Assembly (NCBI RefSeq): GCF_000150955.2
Contig: NC_011680.1
Span: 723,926 to 787,925, forward strand
Origin: Phaeodactylum tricornutum CCAP 1055/1
Taxonomy: Eukaryota; Bacillariophyta; Bacillariophyceae; Surirellales; Neidiaceae
Direction: 5' to 3'
DNA: 64,000 nt
Position 1 is the stretch's first letter. Every line of letters starts with the position of its first letter. Below the pieces are notes generated by a model. It had not been told where the DNA came from. It saw only the letters and a list, made by a program, of their open reading frames with translations, and searched no databases. This document shows positions 9,880 through 20,768 of the stretch, one piece after another. A program made the position numbers and the translations under genes.

Positions 9880-12800
9880 ATGACTGAGATAGGCTCTGTG
9901 TTGAATAGAGTCCAAATATTGGAAAGATCTTTCGATGTGGTCCACTCTACTGGAAAGCCGCCGGTTATCCAGCCCGTCCACCCATTCAATCGACCTCGAA
10001 CTGCCAACAAGAAAATAGGCTTATTGTCAAACCATGTATCAGGAAATGAAAACTCTTCGGAAGTAACAGCGGAAACGATTGAATCAGATCAAAGATCTCT
10101 GTGTACTTCAAGCAGAGCAGTTATCGAGAATCGAGACGAGTATTCCGTCGGCGAACCTCGAAACACAGTAATATGTCGAATGAGATCTGGAGTGAAAAAC
10201 ATCAGTCCTGGACAGAAGTGCCAAGAGAGAGAGATCGTGGTAACTCCACCTGTCTCATCCGGCAACAAGAAAACGGTCGAAATCCCAGGCAGAGTAGCGT
10301 TGCCTATGTCTTCCGCGTCGGTATCCTCTGCTTGTCAACGATCGCGTATCGCTCGTCTATATGGAATTCGATCCAGATCGCCTGCTCTGGTACGTGGCAT
10401 GAAGAATTTGGAGCTAAAAAGAAATCTTGGTGCAGCCTCTGTCGTCATGGAAGAGGAGAAGGCCAGTGGTATAGGGTCCTCCTCGTCTTCCCGTTCATCT
10501 CTAAGCAATGAAGAACTTGGGACAATTGCACAGCGTGCCTTGCAGCTGTCCGTGATAGCAGCGGAAAGTAAACCAAATCGCAGAGAGAATTCCCCATTGA
10601 TGCAGTTATTGAAAACGAATCGTATAAGAAAAGTTGCCTTTCACGGAAATAACAAGGCGTTTGCGATTGCTTCAGGAGTTGAGTCTTGCCATCCTCACGA
10701 TGCTGGACTCATATCTCCAGTTCATCACGTGTCGAATTCTAGTGCAAAAAAGAAATTTATTCCCGGGCCGTCCAAAGAAGTCTCGTCAAAGCTTTCTCGT
10801 GCAGAACGCATTGCGGCCTTGAAACGACACAATAGGCGGATGGCACCAAGCCCTGTAAACGAGCATGCTCTCACTGAGCCTCACGATTCTTCGAAGCCGA
10901 TTGAGACAACTTTCCGTCCATCATTTGGGCATCTGATGAATTTGCATACTCATATTCGACGAAATGATGGTAGCTCAACTTCATGTTCAAACACTGCTTT
11001 GCCTCTCAGAGTCCAAGGACTGAGCCAGGCAACACTTCAACGACTCTCGCCATCGCCAGAGGAATGTTCGCAAAACACCGTCCAGTCGCATGCGAAAAAT
11101 GTCTTTCTCGAGGAAAATGTTCAATCGGATAGAATAGAGTCGTCGACCATATGCCGTTTTCTCGTTCGTTCTTCCGACGAAATGGTCCTTAACCATGGTA
11201 CGCCTGGAACAGAACTAAACTCGGAAGCAAAGATGCCGAGGTCCCGTGTCTTGATCGAGAACAAAGAGCGCGGCTTTGTCGATACGAAGAGCGAGTCTGC
11301 TCCTTTCGTCAGCTCATGGATTCCGGAAGGGAGTTCCAAGACTGGTGCAAGAACAAGAGTAGAAAACTCCTTAGTACGAGAGAAATGTGGCGCTCAATTG
11401 TCAGAGAATAGCAGTTCTGTACCTGACCACGAAGAAGATATTTTTTCTGGTCTCGACACTTGCAGCACAGTAAGTCGAACCGGTACTCTTAGTGCTCTGT
11501 AGCTAGTCACTATGCTCACAAATGTCTATTGCACCGGCAGACTAAGAAAGCACCTGAGGTAGCGTTGCCTCCTTTGCATAGTAGAAGCTATGTAGGGAAA
11601 GCTACCGAGACTGAGATGACAGGAGTTAAATTGAAGAAAATAGCTCATGTCTCATCGGAATCTACTGCATCTATGGGGGCTGATAACACTACATCAACGG
11701 ACGGCTCAGTCCACTTCTTTGAAGAAAATTCAGCTGAAAGTGGAGAATTATATGAAGGCTATCCACATTTCAGGCAGGGTGGAGTTTCTGATCACGTCCC
11801 CGCTCGCTGCTCACAGTCAGGAGGCGATTCCGCAAGCTCAACACAGAGCACTTCCACGCCGTCAGTAATATCAGGCGATAATACGCTAGCAGGAGTGGCG
11901 ACAAATAATCAGGCAATAAATGGAGAGGGCGACTCGCTTTTCCTCAATTTGGGTTGTGCTATAGCAGATTCGCTCGACCACTTGTGCAAATTGACATGTA
12001 AGTAGGAGCACGTCACCATTTTGCAAGCGCGAGAATGTTAGGCTTACGTAAGTGGATGTTTGCCTTACAGACCAGGAATGCAATTTAGAAGGGACTGCGG
12101 GTCAACAAAACGACAAAAGCAAAACGAGTTTTCGGGATGAAAGGACAACATCTTCCGAGGGGTACACGGTACATTTGAACGACGCTGTGAGCACACAGAA
12201 GGGTACTGGAAACAACTACGCCACCACTAAGCTCTCTTCTAGGAATATGATCGGAGTAGATACAGCAACAGAAATTCGTGGAGCAGCTCAAACAGGGCTA
12301 GAGTGGAACAGGCGATACCTACAACCTAAGGAAGAAGCTTCCCTTGGAACTAAGGAAAAGACAGAGTCGATTTTGGTCCCGAGGAGAGAAAAGCTCGATT
12401 TTAACGAGGAAAGAAGGCAGCAAGCCCGGGTGAAGTTGCTCGGTCACGCAGCTAAGGCTGTTTCGTGGAGTGTTTTACAACCGTCAGCGCGATCAGAAGG
12501 TGATCAAGAGTGCACAGAAATACTGCTTCAGGATCCCAATACCCTTTTTCCGGCTAAAAAATCGTACCCTCTAAGAAATGCGGCATCGGAGATACCCCGG
12601 AACAACCAAACATCCCTGGCTGCATTCTCATACAGGCTTCGAAATCCAGGCATCAAAGTACTCAAACTGGGCCGGAAAAGAAAGTGGCAGAGTCGCCACT
12701 TGACTGTCTCTCGACATCCAGAAGGATCCGGCCTCGAATCCAACTGTCCAAGTGCCTTAGTTTGGCTCAAGGAGCCACCAAAAAAGGTGTCGGTCAACTT

Positions 12801-13056
12801 CAAGGAGGGTTATGCAGGCCGCGGAGGCTTTCTTTTTTCGAAATTGGTACACATTGACACTGGTTTCGCATCGTCAACATTCGTTCCTTCTATCCCTAAG
12901 AAATGGGAGAACGAGTTCTCACAGCTTGGCGTGGGCCTTGTGTGCTATAGCATGAGAAATGGTAGCAATAGATCGCTCATCTTTTGCTTTACAACCGAAG
13001 ACGAAGCTGGACATTTCCGAACAGCTATGCAGATAGTGAAAGATGCTGCCAATTGA
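9880..13056 (+). CDS. Large disordered protein with C-terminal PH-like domain
   Basis: Three exons: 9880-11469, 11541-11997 and 12071-13056, about 1,010 aa. Donors are GTAAGT and acceptors are CCGGCAG and CTTACAG. Phases agree at both joins (phase 0, then phase 1). The first 850 residues are serine-, arginine- and threonine-rich and mostly disordered, with short basic clusters such as LKRHNRRM. The last 150 residues look like a pleckstrin-homology fold: GIKVLKLGRKRKWQSRHLTVS, then SALVWLKEPPKK, later SLIFCFTTEDEAGHFRTAMQ as the closing strand and helix. PH domains bind phosphoinositides or proteins, so a membrane-associated scaffold is plausible. No homologue was recognised for the rest. Convergent with COG1, 170 bp away. 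Confidence 0.75.
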
Positions 13057-13226
13057 CGAGAAATTTTGGACGAACAAGAAAAAGATGCTGTACTGAAAAT
13101 GGTTCAATATTAGATAGCTCAAACAGTAACACTAAGCGTCTGCTCTTCTAAAGACACGAGGCTTGACATGTCATAGGGGGCCAATTGCTCTGACATCGCA
13201 AAAAGGCGTTACACGACATTTTCGAC

Positions 13227-16200
13227 TTATTTTTTCTTAAGCATGGAGGAGAGGAAACCAAGGCCACTGCTCATTACGCCTCCCGAACCAGTCCCGGCAG
13301 AATTAGAAAAGTTTATTTGTTCCCTTGAGTTTTTTCCGCGTAGTTGTATCTCCTCGAGAGATCGATCAGCTTGGACGGAGAGCAGAATGAAACGTCGAGA
13401 AGATGGCAAAGGCGCCAAATGAAATAGAACCGATTCCCCTCCAAAATCTGATGTGTTATCCAATCCATGACCGTCGGTAAAAGCGTTTGCATCTGACTGT
13501 CCAAAGAGCGTTGAAGTGAACAAATCAGTTGCGCCTAGGACATAGGAATACTTCCTCGCTAGCTCCTGAGATACCGCTTCCCACTCGTCCAAACGGAATC
13601 GTGAACAGAGCTGATTCTTGTAAGAATGGATCATCGCTTCCAACAAGGCAAGTGATTTGTCGACGAGGATCTTTGCTCGGTCGTCGTAACCAAACTGATT
13701 TCGTTCGAAAAAACACAGCCTCAAGAACACTACATCAGCGTATACTTGAAGCAGAGCAGGAAGTGTGAGGGTATCCAAATCATCAAGGCTCCCATAACAT
13801 GTTTGCAGTATCGACGATATGAAAGAAAGCGACTGTTGTAGAAGAGCGGCACGAACTGTACCTCGCAACGTGGCAATGGCGCCTTGAGCAACTCCAAATT
13901 TAGACGCATATTCCGATGAAGGCACCGGAGGCAAAGAGTCTGGTGGGCAGGTTGACTGATTTAAAATCGAGGCAATCTCCAAGATTGCTCCCACAACGTG
14001 TGGAGAAACATTCGTAGAATCTGGTGCATAAATTCGGCGCCACTCTTCCTCTGAAAATTCGGAACCACTGGCAAATACGTCGAAAGTACAGTCTTGATAA
14101 GCTTGTACCAGGCCTGATACGGAATATTGAGCCCACTCGTCGAAGCAATGCCCAACAATATCGTCTAGAGCTAGTTGTATCGTGCCAAGAGCACTTTGCG
14201 AACCCGTAGTGTCATGGCGCAGGCCGCGTGCTGTAAGTAAAACCAATTCATGAAGGGTGACACTGAAAGATGGACAATGCGCTGTGTGCGGGTCTTGATC
14301 CATAGCACCTCCACCAGTCTTGGTCAGCAAAAGCGTATCGCGAATCATTTCTCCTCCACGAAACGGAGTTCCAGAAAAGGCACTTTCTACAGCTTCCATG
14401 GCTTCGTCCAAAGAAATGAGGCCATCGTTGTTGTCGTCAGCCAAATCGAAGGCTGATTGCAAATCAACATAAGAAATCATTCCCATGGTATGATGAGTCG
14501 GATCGGCAGCGCTAGTGGCGTCCAGCAACGTGGGTAGAGCTGTCAAACGAAACTTCAGCAAATGACAAAGGCGCCCTACTATCAACTCCTTGGTTGCATC
14601 GATATTTTTGCGTTGCGATTTCGCGTCAAGGCTTTCGGGAACAGCAACCATGCGACGTAGTTCACAAATAAGCCTTCCCATAATTTCGGAAGTTTGAACA
14701 TACAGTGATTGCTTTAAGCGACGTTCACTTTCTTCTCGTTCTTCGGCGTGCACCAACAATTCGTGCGCGTCATCACTCACCCTCAGTAGATCCTGATCAA
14801 GTTGGGTTGCAATCCTTAATGCGTTACGGTAGGCTTCATGCGGCAAAAGAGCCGACAAAGGCGGGGCATTACCGATTAAGGCTCGTAGAGTCGACACAAC
14901 CTTGGCGTGTACGGATTGAAAGGCAGTGGTCAATAAAGAATGAACGAGAGACGAGAAGGTATTCGAAAAAAGGGCGCTCCAGAGCGAGAATTGGCGATCA
15001 ACAGGCACGCGATTGCTAGAGTCTGTCGTCTGACTCGAGACTGAATGTACGTCGACCATACTTGCAACTGCTTCCTCCCAAGTGCAGGTTCCATTTCTGT
15101 CCAATAGTTGCCGACATTCGGAGCCGTCTGTTTTATCGTAGAGAGATTGGCGAATCTGTCCCAAGGCACTAGCTGTCGTACCCGCAATAGTGACCAGGAC
15201 GGACTTTACCTTGGTCCGGATCAGTGGCAAATGCGCCGCAAGAAACTTGGAGCATTTCGCGCGTATCAATTTCGCGTCGAAGGGGGGTAGCGTTTGCACA
15301 ATCTGGTCGATAGTAGAGTTGCTTTCGCCGTGCGGAGTAGGGAGCTGGCGGAGAACGAAAATCTGAAAAGGATGCAAAATGACGTCGTACTGTAAAACAA
15401 GAACAATCTTGGACAGAATTTCCTCGGCATTGTCCGTACCGACATGCGAACTTTCCATCTCCGAATCGTCAACGTTCTCATCCTTGGTGTTGACTGCCAA
15501 TTGACTCAATAAGGACGCTAGCAACTTGGTTTTGGAATTAAAATACCAATCCACAAGGTACGTAGCCCTATCTTGCTGAAGCTGGGGATCAGTCAAAAGC
15601 CAATCTAAGGCAGACAAGGCTGATGCTGAGGAAACGACACCCACGTTGGGATCAAAAGATTCCTCGTCACCGTAAGATGCCGCTTGCAGCAAGTTCTGTT
15701 CCGCTATGTGTGTGATATGACGAGGCAAACTTTGCACTTGTAAAAATACCATGCGCATTTGCGTTTGCAATAGCACAAAGCCTGAATGATCTTTGACAAT
15801 ATCGGCTTCGATTTTCGGGAATGCTCTCGCCGAGAGACTCGGCTGGCGAGCCAACACCGTGGCGAGTGGATATTCGCTGCTTTGTGAAGCGATCAAGGCG
15901 AACAGCTGGATCAAGGTAGTGGCAGCCTGGTGTATGTCATTTCGATCCACCGCGCGGTAAACCACCCGCGGTAGAGTTGACAGATCATGTCGTAGACGAA
16001 CTAAATTTGAATCTGCAGCAGTTAGCCCAGCATCCGTCTTTTCTTCGTCCTTCGAATCAGCGGTTGCGTTAGCGGAAGACAGGGAAAGCTTGTCGATTAG
16101 CCCAGGCAACGCGTGCACGAGATCGAACAACTCTTGTGAACGCTCTTTCATACGAATGACTTCGTCACTGCTGCCGACTAGTTCGCGATAACGCGACGCC

Positions 16201-16508
16201 AAGACGAGTCGTAGTTCGGTTCGTTTGGCTTCGGCCTCTCGTAGAGCCTGCTGGTGTACCTGTCGCATTTCGTCAATCGTCATACTTTTCGCCATGGATT
16301 GCGAATACTGCGAATTCGTGGTACCAGCGGGTGACGAGGTTGGTCGCGGCAGCGGAGGCGGCGGTAGACTACTACTCGTCGCCGCACGAAACCCGGACGT
16401 CCGCGACACGGACGAGGATGCCGCCGAAGTGACCGAAGAAGATCGAAACGACCGCGAGGGTGGTAGATCGGGAACAGATCCATCGCTACGAGATCTAGGG
16501 TAGCTCAT
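13227..16508 (-). CDS. COG1: Conserved oligomeric Golgi complex subunit 1 with EF-hand insertion
   Basis: Lobe-A subunit of the COG tether for intra-Golgi retrograde vesicles. About 1,093 aa from MSYPRSRSDG, single exon. After a Ser/Pro-rich leader comes the Vps51/COG1 signature (IDEMRQVHQQALREAEAKR, then TELRLVLASRYRELVGSSDE). The C-terminus ends with the conserved YDDRAKILVDKSLALLEAMI-type helices. Around residues 691-702 (bases 14403-14438) sits a canonical EF-hand loop, DDNNDGLISLDE, flanked by YVDLQSAFDLA and AMEAVESAF helices. This is not a usual part of COG1. The frame is open back to an ATG at 16730, which would add 74 residues that look non-conserved; either start is possible. Confidence 0.85.
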   Translation of the reverse strand: MSYPRSRSDGSVPDLPPSRSFRSSSVTSAASSSVSRTSGFRAATSSSLPPPPLPRPTSSPAGTTNSQYSQSMAKSMTIDEMRQVHQQALREAEAKRTELRLVLASRYRELVGSSDEVIRMKERSQELFDLVHALPGLIDKLSLSSANATADSKDEEKTDAGLTAADSNLVRLRHDLSTLPRVVYRAVDRNDIHQAATTLIQLFALIASQSSEYPLATVLARQPSLSARAFPKIEADIVKDHSGFVLLQTQMRMVFLQVQSLPRHITHIAEQNLLQAASYGDEESFDPNVGVVSSASALSALDWLLTDPQLQQDRATYLVDWYFNSKTKLLASLLSQLAVNTKDENVDDSEMESSHVGTDNAEEILSKIVLVLQYDVILHPFQIFVLRQLPTPHGESNSTIDQIVQTLPPFDAKLIRAKCSKFLAAHLPLIRTKVKSVLVTIAGTTASALGQIRQSLYDKTDGSECRQLLDRNGTCTWEEAVASMVDVHSVSSQTTDSSNRVPVDRQFSLWSALFSNTFSSLVHSLLTTAFQSVHAKVVSTLRALIGNAPPLSALLPHEAYRNALRIATQLDQDLLRVSDDAHELLVHAEEREESERRLKQSLYVQTSEIMGRLICELRRMVAVPESLDAKSQRKNIDATKELIVGRLCHLLKFRLTALPTLLDATSAADPTHHTMGMISYVDLQSAFDLADDNNDGLISLDEAMEAVESAFSGTPFRGGEMIRDTLLLTKTGGGAMDQDPHTAHCPSFSVTLHELVLLTARGLRHDTTGSQSALGTIQLALDDIVGHCFDEWAQYSVSGLVQAYQDCTFDVFASGSEFSEEEWRRIYAPDSTNVSPHVVGAILEIASILNQSTCPPDSLPPVPSSEYASKFGVAQGAIATLRGTVRAALLQQSLSFISSILQTCYGSLDDLDTLTLPALLQVYADVVFLRLCFFERNQFGYDDRAKILVDKSLALLEAMIHSYKNQLCSRFRLDEWEAVSQELARKYSYVLGATDLFTSTLFGQSDANAFTDGHGLDNTSDFGGESVLFHLAPLPSSRRFILLSVQADRSLEEIQLRGKNSREQINFSNSAGTGSGGVMSSGLGFLSSMLKKK

Positions 16509-16798
16509 CTTTCTGGAAAGGTACGGCTGTGCAGAGGGCGATCCGAGCCGTCCCCTTGCGAGTTTGGGTACGTTTACCGTGGATCGACTAGTACCTCTAG
16601 TAGTGCAATGGAACGGTCTTCTGCTGTTTGTGCCCAGGTCACAATATTCCCGTGCCGTGCGAACAACACCAGGCCAACACAACCCGGATGTACTATCGGG
16701 AATGAAAAACTTGACAGTCGCGGACACCATAAAGGGAACATATTTCCCCGTTATAAAGCTATCTATATATGCACTGATTGTACTGTTAGAAAGCTTGC

Positions 16799-16807
16799 TG
16801 ACAGTGA
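16799..16807. promoter_or_regulatory. TGACAGTGA palindrome upstream of COG1
   Basis: A member of the TNACWGTNA motif class, 291 bp before the chosen COG1 ATG and 69 bp before the alternative one. If it belongs to the COG1 promoter, the transposon's left boundary must lie between here and the transposase stop at 16892. Confidence 0.4.
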
Positions 16808-16891
16808 GGTATTTCGGTGATCTCCGACCCTTGTTTAGATACCTAGATAAGGCCCTAAATATGCATAAATAACCCGGAAACTAAAGAGAAA

Positions 16892-18694
16892 TTAAACTTG
16901 CACTGTGTCTTTAATGTCTCCGTTCTCCTTGAGATCAGCATCGCTAGCCGCACCAAACACATCCTCTACACCGCTTTCCTCTCCGCTTTCATCCGGATAA
17001 TTTTCGGGAGGTATACCTTCGTCTAATCCCGCTTTGTAAGCATCATAATCATCAGCTTCCTCCATTTCCAATGCCTCATCAGCTGCCTCCTCCATTGGAA
17101 TGTCTTCCTTGAACTGTCGCGCTAAATTGGTGCACTTGACAATCATACAATGAATGGAATCATGCCCTGACTCCTGCAACATGTCAAATTCTTTCATCAA
17201 TCGCTGGTACACAAGGTCCAAAGTTGAATCCAAACTGTACTGTCTGCCAACATTTCCCTTGATCAAAGCCCATACAAGCTCAATTGGTTGCAGATCGCTA
17301 TGATATGGTGGGGTGAACAGAACTCTATGTCCCTGCTCCTCAGCCAACCTCACACACTCAAATTTTTCATTTGCAACAATCCAGGCCTTTGTCCGGACTT
17401 TAAGCACCACAGCAGAACATTCTGCCTCCGTCTCAATACCTTTGGAATGGAGATAATCAATACACTCCTGCTTTTGCATCTTCCCACACTTTGGAACATG
17501 ACTCCCATATACCTTATGATATGCTGCATTGTCCATGTGAATAAGACAAGGCTGATGCAGGTTGGGTAGGAGCTGATTTTTCCACCAAGTGACAAAGTTT
17601 TCACCATTGAATACTTTATGGTAGTCACCTTGGTCACTACCCTTCTTCTGTGGACAGAATGCCCAAATGGTTCCTGGCACCAACCCAGCCTTTTCGGATG
17701 CAAGTTCAGGAACATCAACAAAAGGATCTGGTCCCTGAATTGCGGCAGCAAAGCAGTATCGCCGACCTTTGTGCTTTGACTTTCCATGCTGGATGTCCAA
17801 GACATCCTTAGGGTCCCAAACACTCCTGTCGTTCTTGTTATAGTGCTCATGAATACAACTTTCATCCATGTACACATTGCGCAGCCTTTCCCCTTTTGGT
17901 AGTGCTTCATTGGTAAAGAGAGCTTGAACATACTCATGGCGTTTGGCAATCATTGATTGATTTGGGGCAATGTTGTTACGTCGGCCCCGCCTGTAACCAT
18001 AGTCTTGCAAATATCGACGCACATTGCGAGAGGCTGTCTGGAAATCTTTCTTTACAAACACTCCCATCTTCGGATCCATTGGAATGCATAATATGCCTTC
18101 TTTAATAAAGAAATCCAGCACTTCACGTCCCGTTACTAGTTTCTGAAGTTTCCGTTCCCCTCGAACAAACTCACGGACGGCAATCGAAACGCTCTTTGTT
18201 CGGGGGATCCGACTTGATTTTGCGCCACTATTTCCGCCTCTCCCTTGACCATCCAATCCACTAGCATAAACAGAGCGGTGTAGGATGTACCCTGACATGA
18301 TTTTAGTGTAAACCTTTGGTGAAACGCCAAGCATACGGCACACGGTATTTCGAACTTCAGGAGCGGGTGTGTTCTTACACTTATTTTTGGATTTTTTCAG
18401 GAGATATTCCTTCTGGAACCTAAGACTGGCCACAATGATACGCGCCGAGGTATTTCGATCGTAGTCTATGCCCTGGAGTAGCAAGGAAGCTTCTCTTTCC
18501 ATAGGCAAAAGTACCTCAAGTGTGCTTGGCATCAGGGCCCTTGTCTGATTGGACGCCTTTGGAGACTTCGACCGGACCGATTTTGCCGCGCGTTCTGGCC
18601 CAATGTCTTCCAGTGCATGCTTTTTAGTGCATCCGTCAGATTCTGTGTATTCGTCTTCCTCTCCCAAGGAGAAATCTTCATCCGAGTCCACCAT
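16892..18694 (-). CDS. IS630/Tc1/mariner-type DDE transposase
   Basis: Intact 600-codon transposase. The start is taken at MVDSDEDFSLGEE; an upstream in-frame ATG lies at 18760. The N-terminal half is helical and basic, ending in a winged-helix-like region (GREVLDFFIKEGILCI, then RNVRRYLQDYGYRRG). The DDE core is complete: first Asp in NVYMDESCIHEHY, second in CLIHMDNAAYH, third acidic residue in TPPYHSDLQPIELVWALIK. The order matches the DDE_3 superfamily. The C-terminus is a long acidic tail. No introns and no disabling change were seen, so it may encode an active enzyme. Terminal repeats for this unit were not found on its left side (16808-16891). The right side carries tandem palindromes and then another element's inverted repeat. 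Confidence 0.85.
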   Translation of the reverse strand: MVDSDEDFSLGEEDEYTESDGCTKKHALEDIGPERAAKSVRSKSPKASNQTRALMPSTLEVLLPMEREASLLLQGIDYDRNTSARIIVASLRFQKEYLLKKSKNKCKNTPAPEVRNTVCRMLGVSPKVYTKIMSGYILHRSVYASGLDGQGRGGNSGAKSSRIPRTKSVSIAVREFVRGERKLQKLVTGREVLDFFIKEGILCIPMDPKMGVFVKKDFQTASRNVRRYLQDYGYRRGRRNNIAPNQSMIAKRHEYVQALFTNEALPKGERLRNVYMDESCIHEHYNKNDRSVWDPKDVLDIQHGKSKHKGRRYCFAAAIQGPDPFVDVPELASEKAGLVPGTIWAFCPQKKGSDQGDYHKVFNGENFVTWWKNQLLPNLHQPCLIHMDNAAYHKVYGSHVPKCGKMQKQECIDYLHSKGIETEAECSAVVLKVRTKAWIVANEKFECVRLAEEQGHRVLFTPPYHSDLQPIELVWALIKGNVGRQYSLDSTLDLVYQRLMKEFDMLQESGHDSIHCMIVKCTNLARQFKEDIPMEEAADEALEMEEADDYDAYKAGLDEGIPPENYPDESGEESGVEDVFGAASDADLKENGDIKDTVQV

Positions 18695-18742
18695 GGTGAG
18701 TTTTATTATTTTGGCGAGTTTGGCGATTTCGGGTCGAAAAAC

Positions 18743-18796
18743 ACTCGTGACTGCAGTCACGAGTTGGCAAAAACACTCATGACTGCAGTCACGAGT
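18743..18796. repeat. Two tandem 22-bp palindromes before the transposase
   Basis: ACTCGTGACTGCAGTCACGAGT-type palindrome at 18743-18764 (perfect) and again at 18775-18796 with one base changed. The copies start 32 bp apart, about three helical turns. They sit 49-102 bp upstream of the transposase ATG, a position suiting transposase binding or self-regulation. Function is inference; the repeats themselves are read directly. Confidence 0.7.
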
Positions 18797-18808
18797 GACG
18801 AAAAAAAA

Positions 18809-18916
18809 TGAGAAAATTCGGTATTTGGGATGAGCAGGGGTGAAATTTTCGCTATTTGGGAAAAATCACACTGTTTCTAAGTGTTTTTATTCTCGCGGGA
18901 AATACTTTCTAAGTAA
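18809..18916 (+). repeat. Left terminal inverted repeat, 108 bp
   Basis: Base-for-base identical to the reverse complement of 20769-20876. The inner continuation to about 18953 is diverged. Confidence 0.9.
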
Positions 18917-19489
18917 TCTTTTTAGTTAAGAAAAACCCCTTATCCTATGTTAGATCACAAGGATTGTTTTCATGTGGTCATCCCTTCACATTCACAGTTA
19001 GATGCCTCCAATGGTGAGGACTCGGGGCTGGCATTGACCCATGCAAACGATTACTAACTTCCAACCAACAAAAGTCAGAAACACAACTACTATGAAGCTA
19101 GAAATTGTTGGCCTTGCTGTCTTGGATGACAAACGTAGTATAGAAAATTACTTGCTGCCAAAGTACATTGCAAGTGTGTCATATGTCCGTCACTCTGGAC
19201 CGTCGGCATTTGGATGTCACGTCGCACTTCATCCCTTCAATGCGGAGTTTGGTGCAGAGCGGGTACCTATTGCCGTTGTAGATTGCATCCAGAGTGGGCC
19301 CCACACGACGCGCTTTCGGACAGCGGAAGGCTGTAATGGCGCTGCCCTTGTTTGGAGAGCCTCCGCCCACAGACAGCTTGTTGATTGTCAACTACTCCTT
19401 TGACACGCACGCGTTGGAAACCTTGGACATTACTGTCCCCAGTAACGTGACGTTTGTTGCGCTCCTGACCGCCCTTGAGGATTTGTATT

Positions 19490-20665
19490 CTGATTTTTGA
19501 CGACGGCATACCGGTGACAAAAGGTACAGCACTGAACGTATTGACCGGTAATACGCACATGATTCCCTTCTAGCAGGAGCGAACCAAACGCCAAGGCTTC
19601 GGCAGTGTCCCATTTGATACCTTCGCCATTTCCCGACGCGCCTTAAAGATTTTGGCCATTTGATGGTACAATTTAAAATTAGCTGGAACCGTTCCGGCTC
19701 GGATTCCTATCTTGCGCAAAGTCCATCCCATTGCCGGTAGGACGAATACGACTAATCTGCGACGGCCCTTTGAAACCAGTCCACCTGGAGCTCAACCAAT
19801 CCGTCTCCTTTTCCACATACATCTTGGAAGCTTCCAATCCTTCTCGTAGCTTTCCAGCGTAAAGTCACGGATCTCTTAACATCTTCTTTGGATAAGGTTC
19901 CTTCTTCAATCAATCCTTTTTCGAAAATATCCAGGGTTGGTGGGTGTTGAGAGATTTCCTTATAGAGTTTGGGTTGTGCAAAGGCCGGCTGATCCAATTT
20001 GTTGGGACCATTACAACGGTAGCAGACCATCTCGATAATGACATCCATGCCCCAGTCGTGATGCCATTCGACGGCTGTCTCGAGTGCCGTCGATACTGCT
20101 AGGGGATCGTCGCCGTTGCAGTGAAAGGTGGGGCAATTGAAGGCCTTGCCCAACTCCGACGAGTAGGGCACTGAGAGCGAATGTAGGGGGTTGGTGGTGA
20201 AGCCAATCTGATTGTTGATGATGACGTGAATGGTTCCACCGACATCAAAATCGGGCACCTCGGCCATTTGCATGGTCTCGTAGACTACCCCTTGCCCGGC
20301 AAAGGCGGCGTCTCCGTGCAATAGGATTGGTAAAACGTTACGATATCTTCTTCTGGCTGACGGCCTTGGCAACATGCCCGGACAGCGAGAACATAATTTT
20401 TTTTTAGAATGCACTGTGCCGGACCGAGTGCTTGCTCATTCGCAGCTTTGCCCGAGAACAACGGCTCGTGGGGTTCTTCGTTGTCCGAAATCTCTTCGGC
20501 GGCTTGCGAGTAAAAGCTGATCCCAACAAACCCCTTTGTGACAGGATGAATTCGTGCTGATCCCCCTTACTGTCAAAGCCTAGCGTTGCTTTCTGCACTT
20601 TCTCCGTTTTGTCGCCGCTGTCCAATATCTCAGCCAGTGTTGTACTTCACGTCGTGAACAAGAAA
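19490..20665 (-). pseudogene. 2-oxoglutarate dehydrogenase E1 pseudogene fragment
   Basis: The central part of the thiamine-dependent E1 subunit of the TCA-cycle oxoglutarate dehydrogenase is recognisable in several frames. It begins with a degenerate DVKY block near 20655. Then come LPILLHGDAAFAGQG and IHVIINNQIGFTT, then AFNCPTFHCNGDDPLAVSTA, and VIIEMVCYRCNGPNKLDQPA near 20000. Further on are SRIRPTG, AGTVPANFKLYHQMAKIF and [20 protein letters not shown], ending near HRYAVV at 19500. The reading frame shifts at least at about 19860, 19745, 19700 and 19640, and the N- and C-terminal thirds are missing. No introns are evident. It lies wholly between the two 108-bp inverted repeats, so it looks captured or inserted inside the element. 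A functional gene should exist elsewhere in the genome. Confidence 0.8.
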
Positions 20666-20768
20666 GAGTTGGCTGCTGGGTGGAGAGTCAAAAATTTCAT
20701 GGAAGGAACTGGTGAATTGAATCTAAATGGCTATGCATAGTATATGGGGTTGTTCTTAATTGAAATAT

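Noticed and set aside
16740-16770. ACATATTTCCCCGTTATAAA as a diverged left end of the transposon
   Set aside because: Only about nine contiguous bases resemble the 108-bp repeat, and it lies beyond the likely COG1 promoter motif; chance is adequate.
19041-19500. Plus-strand frames inside the inverted-repeat element
   Set aside because: Short, partly opposite the OGDH remnant, and not recognisable; could be captured sequence but not supportable as a gene.
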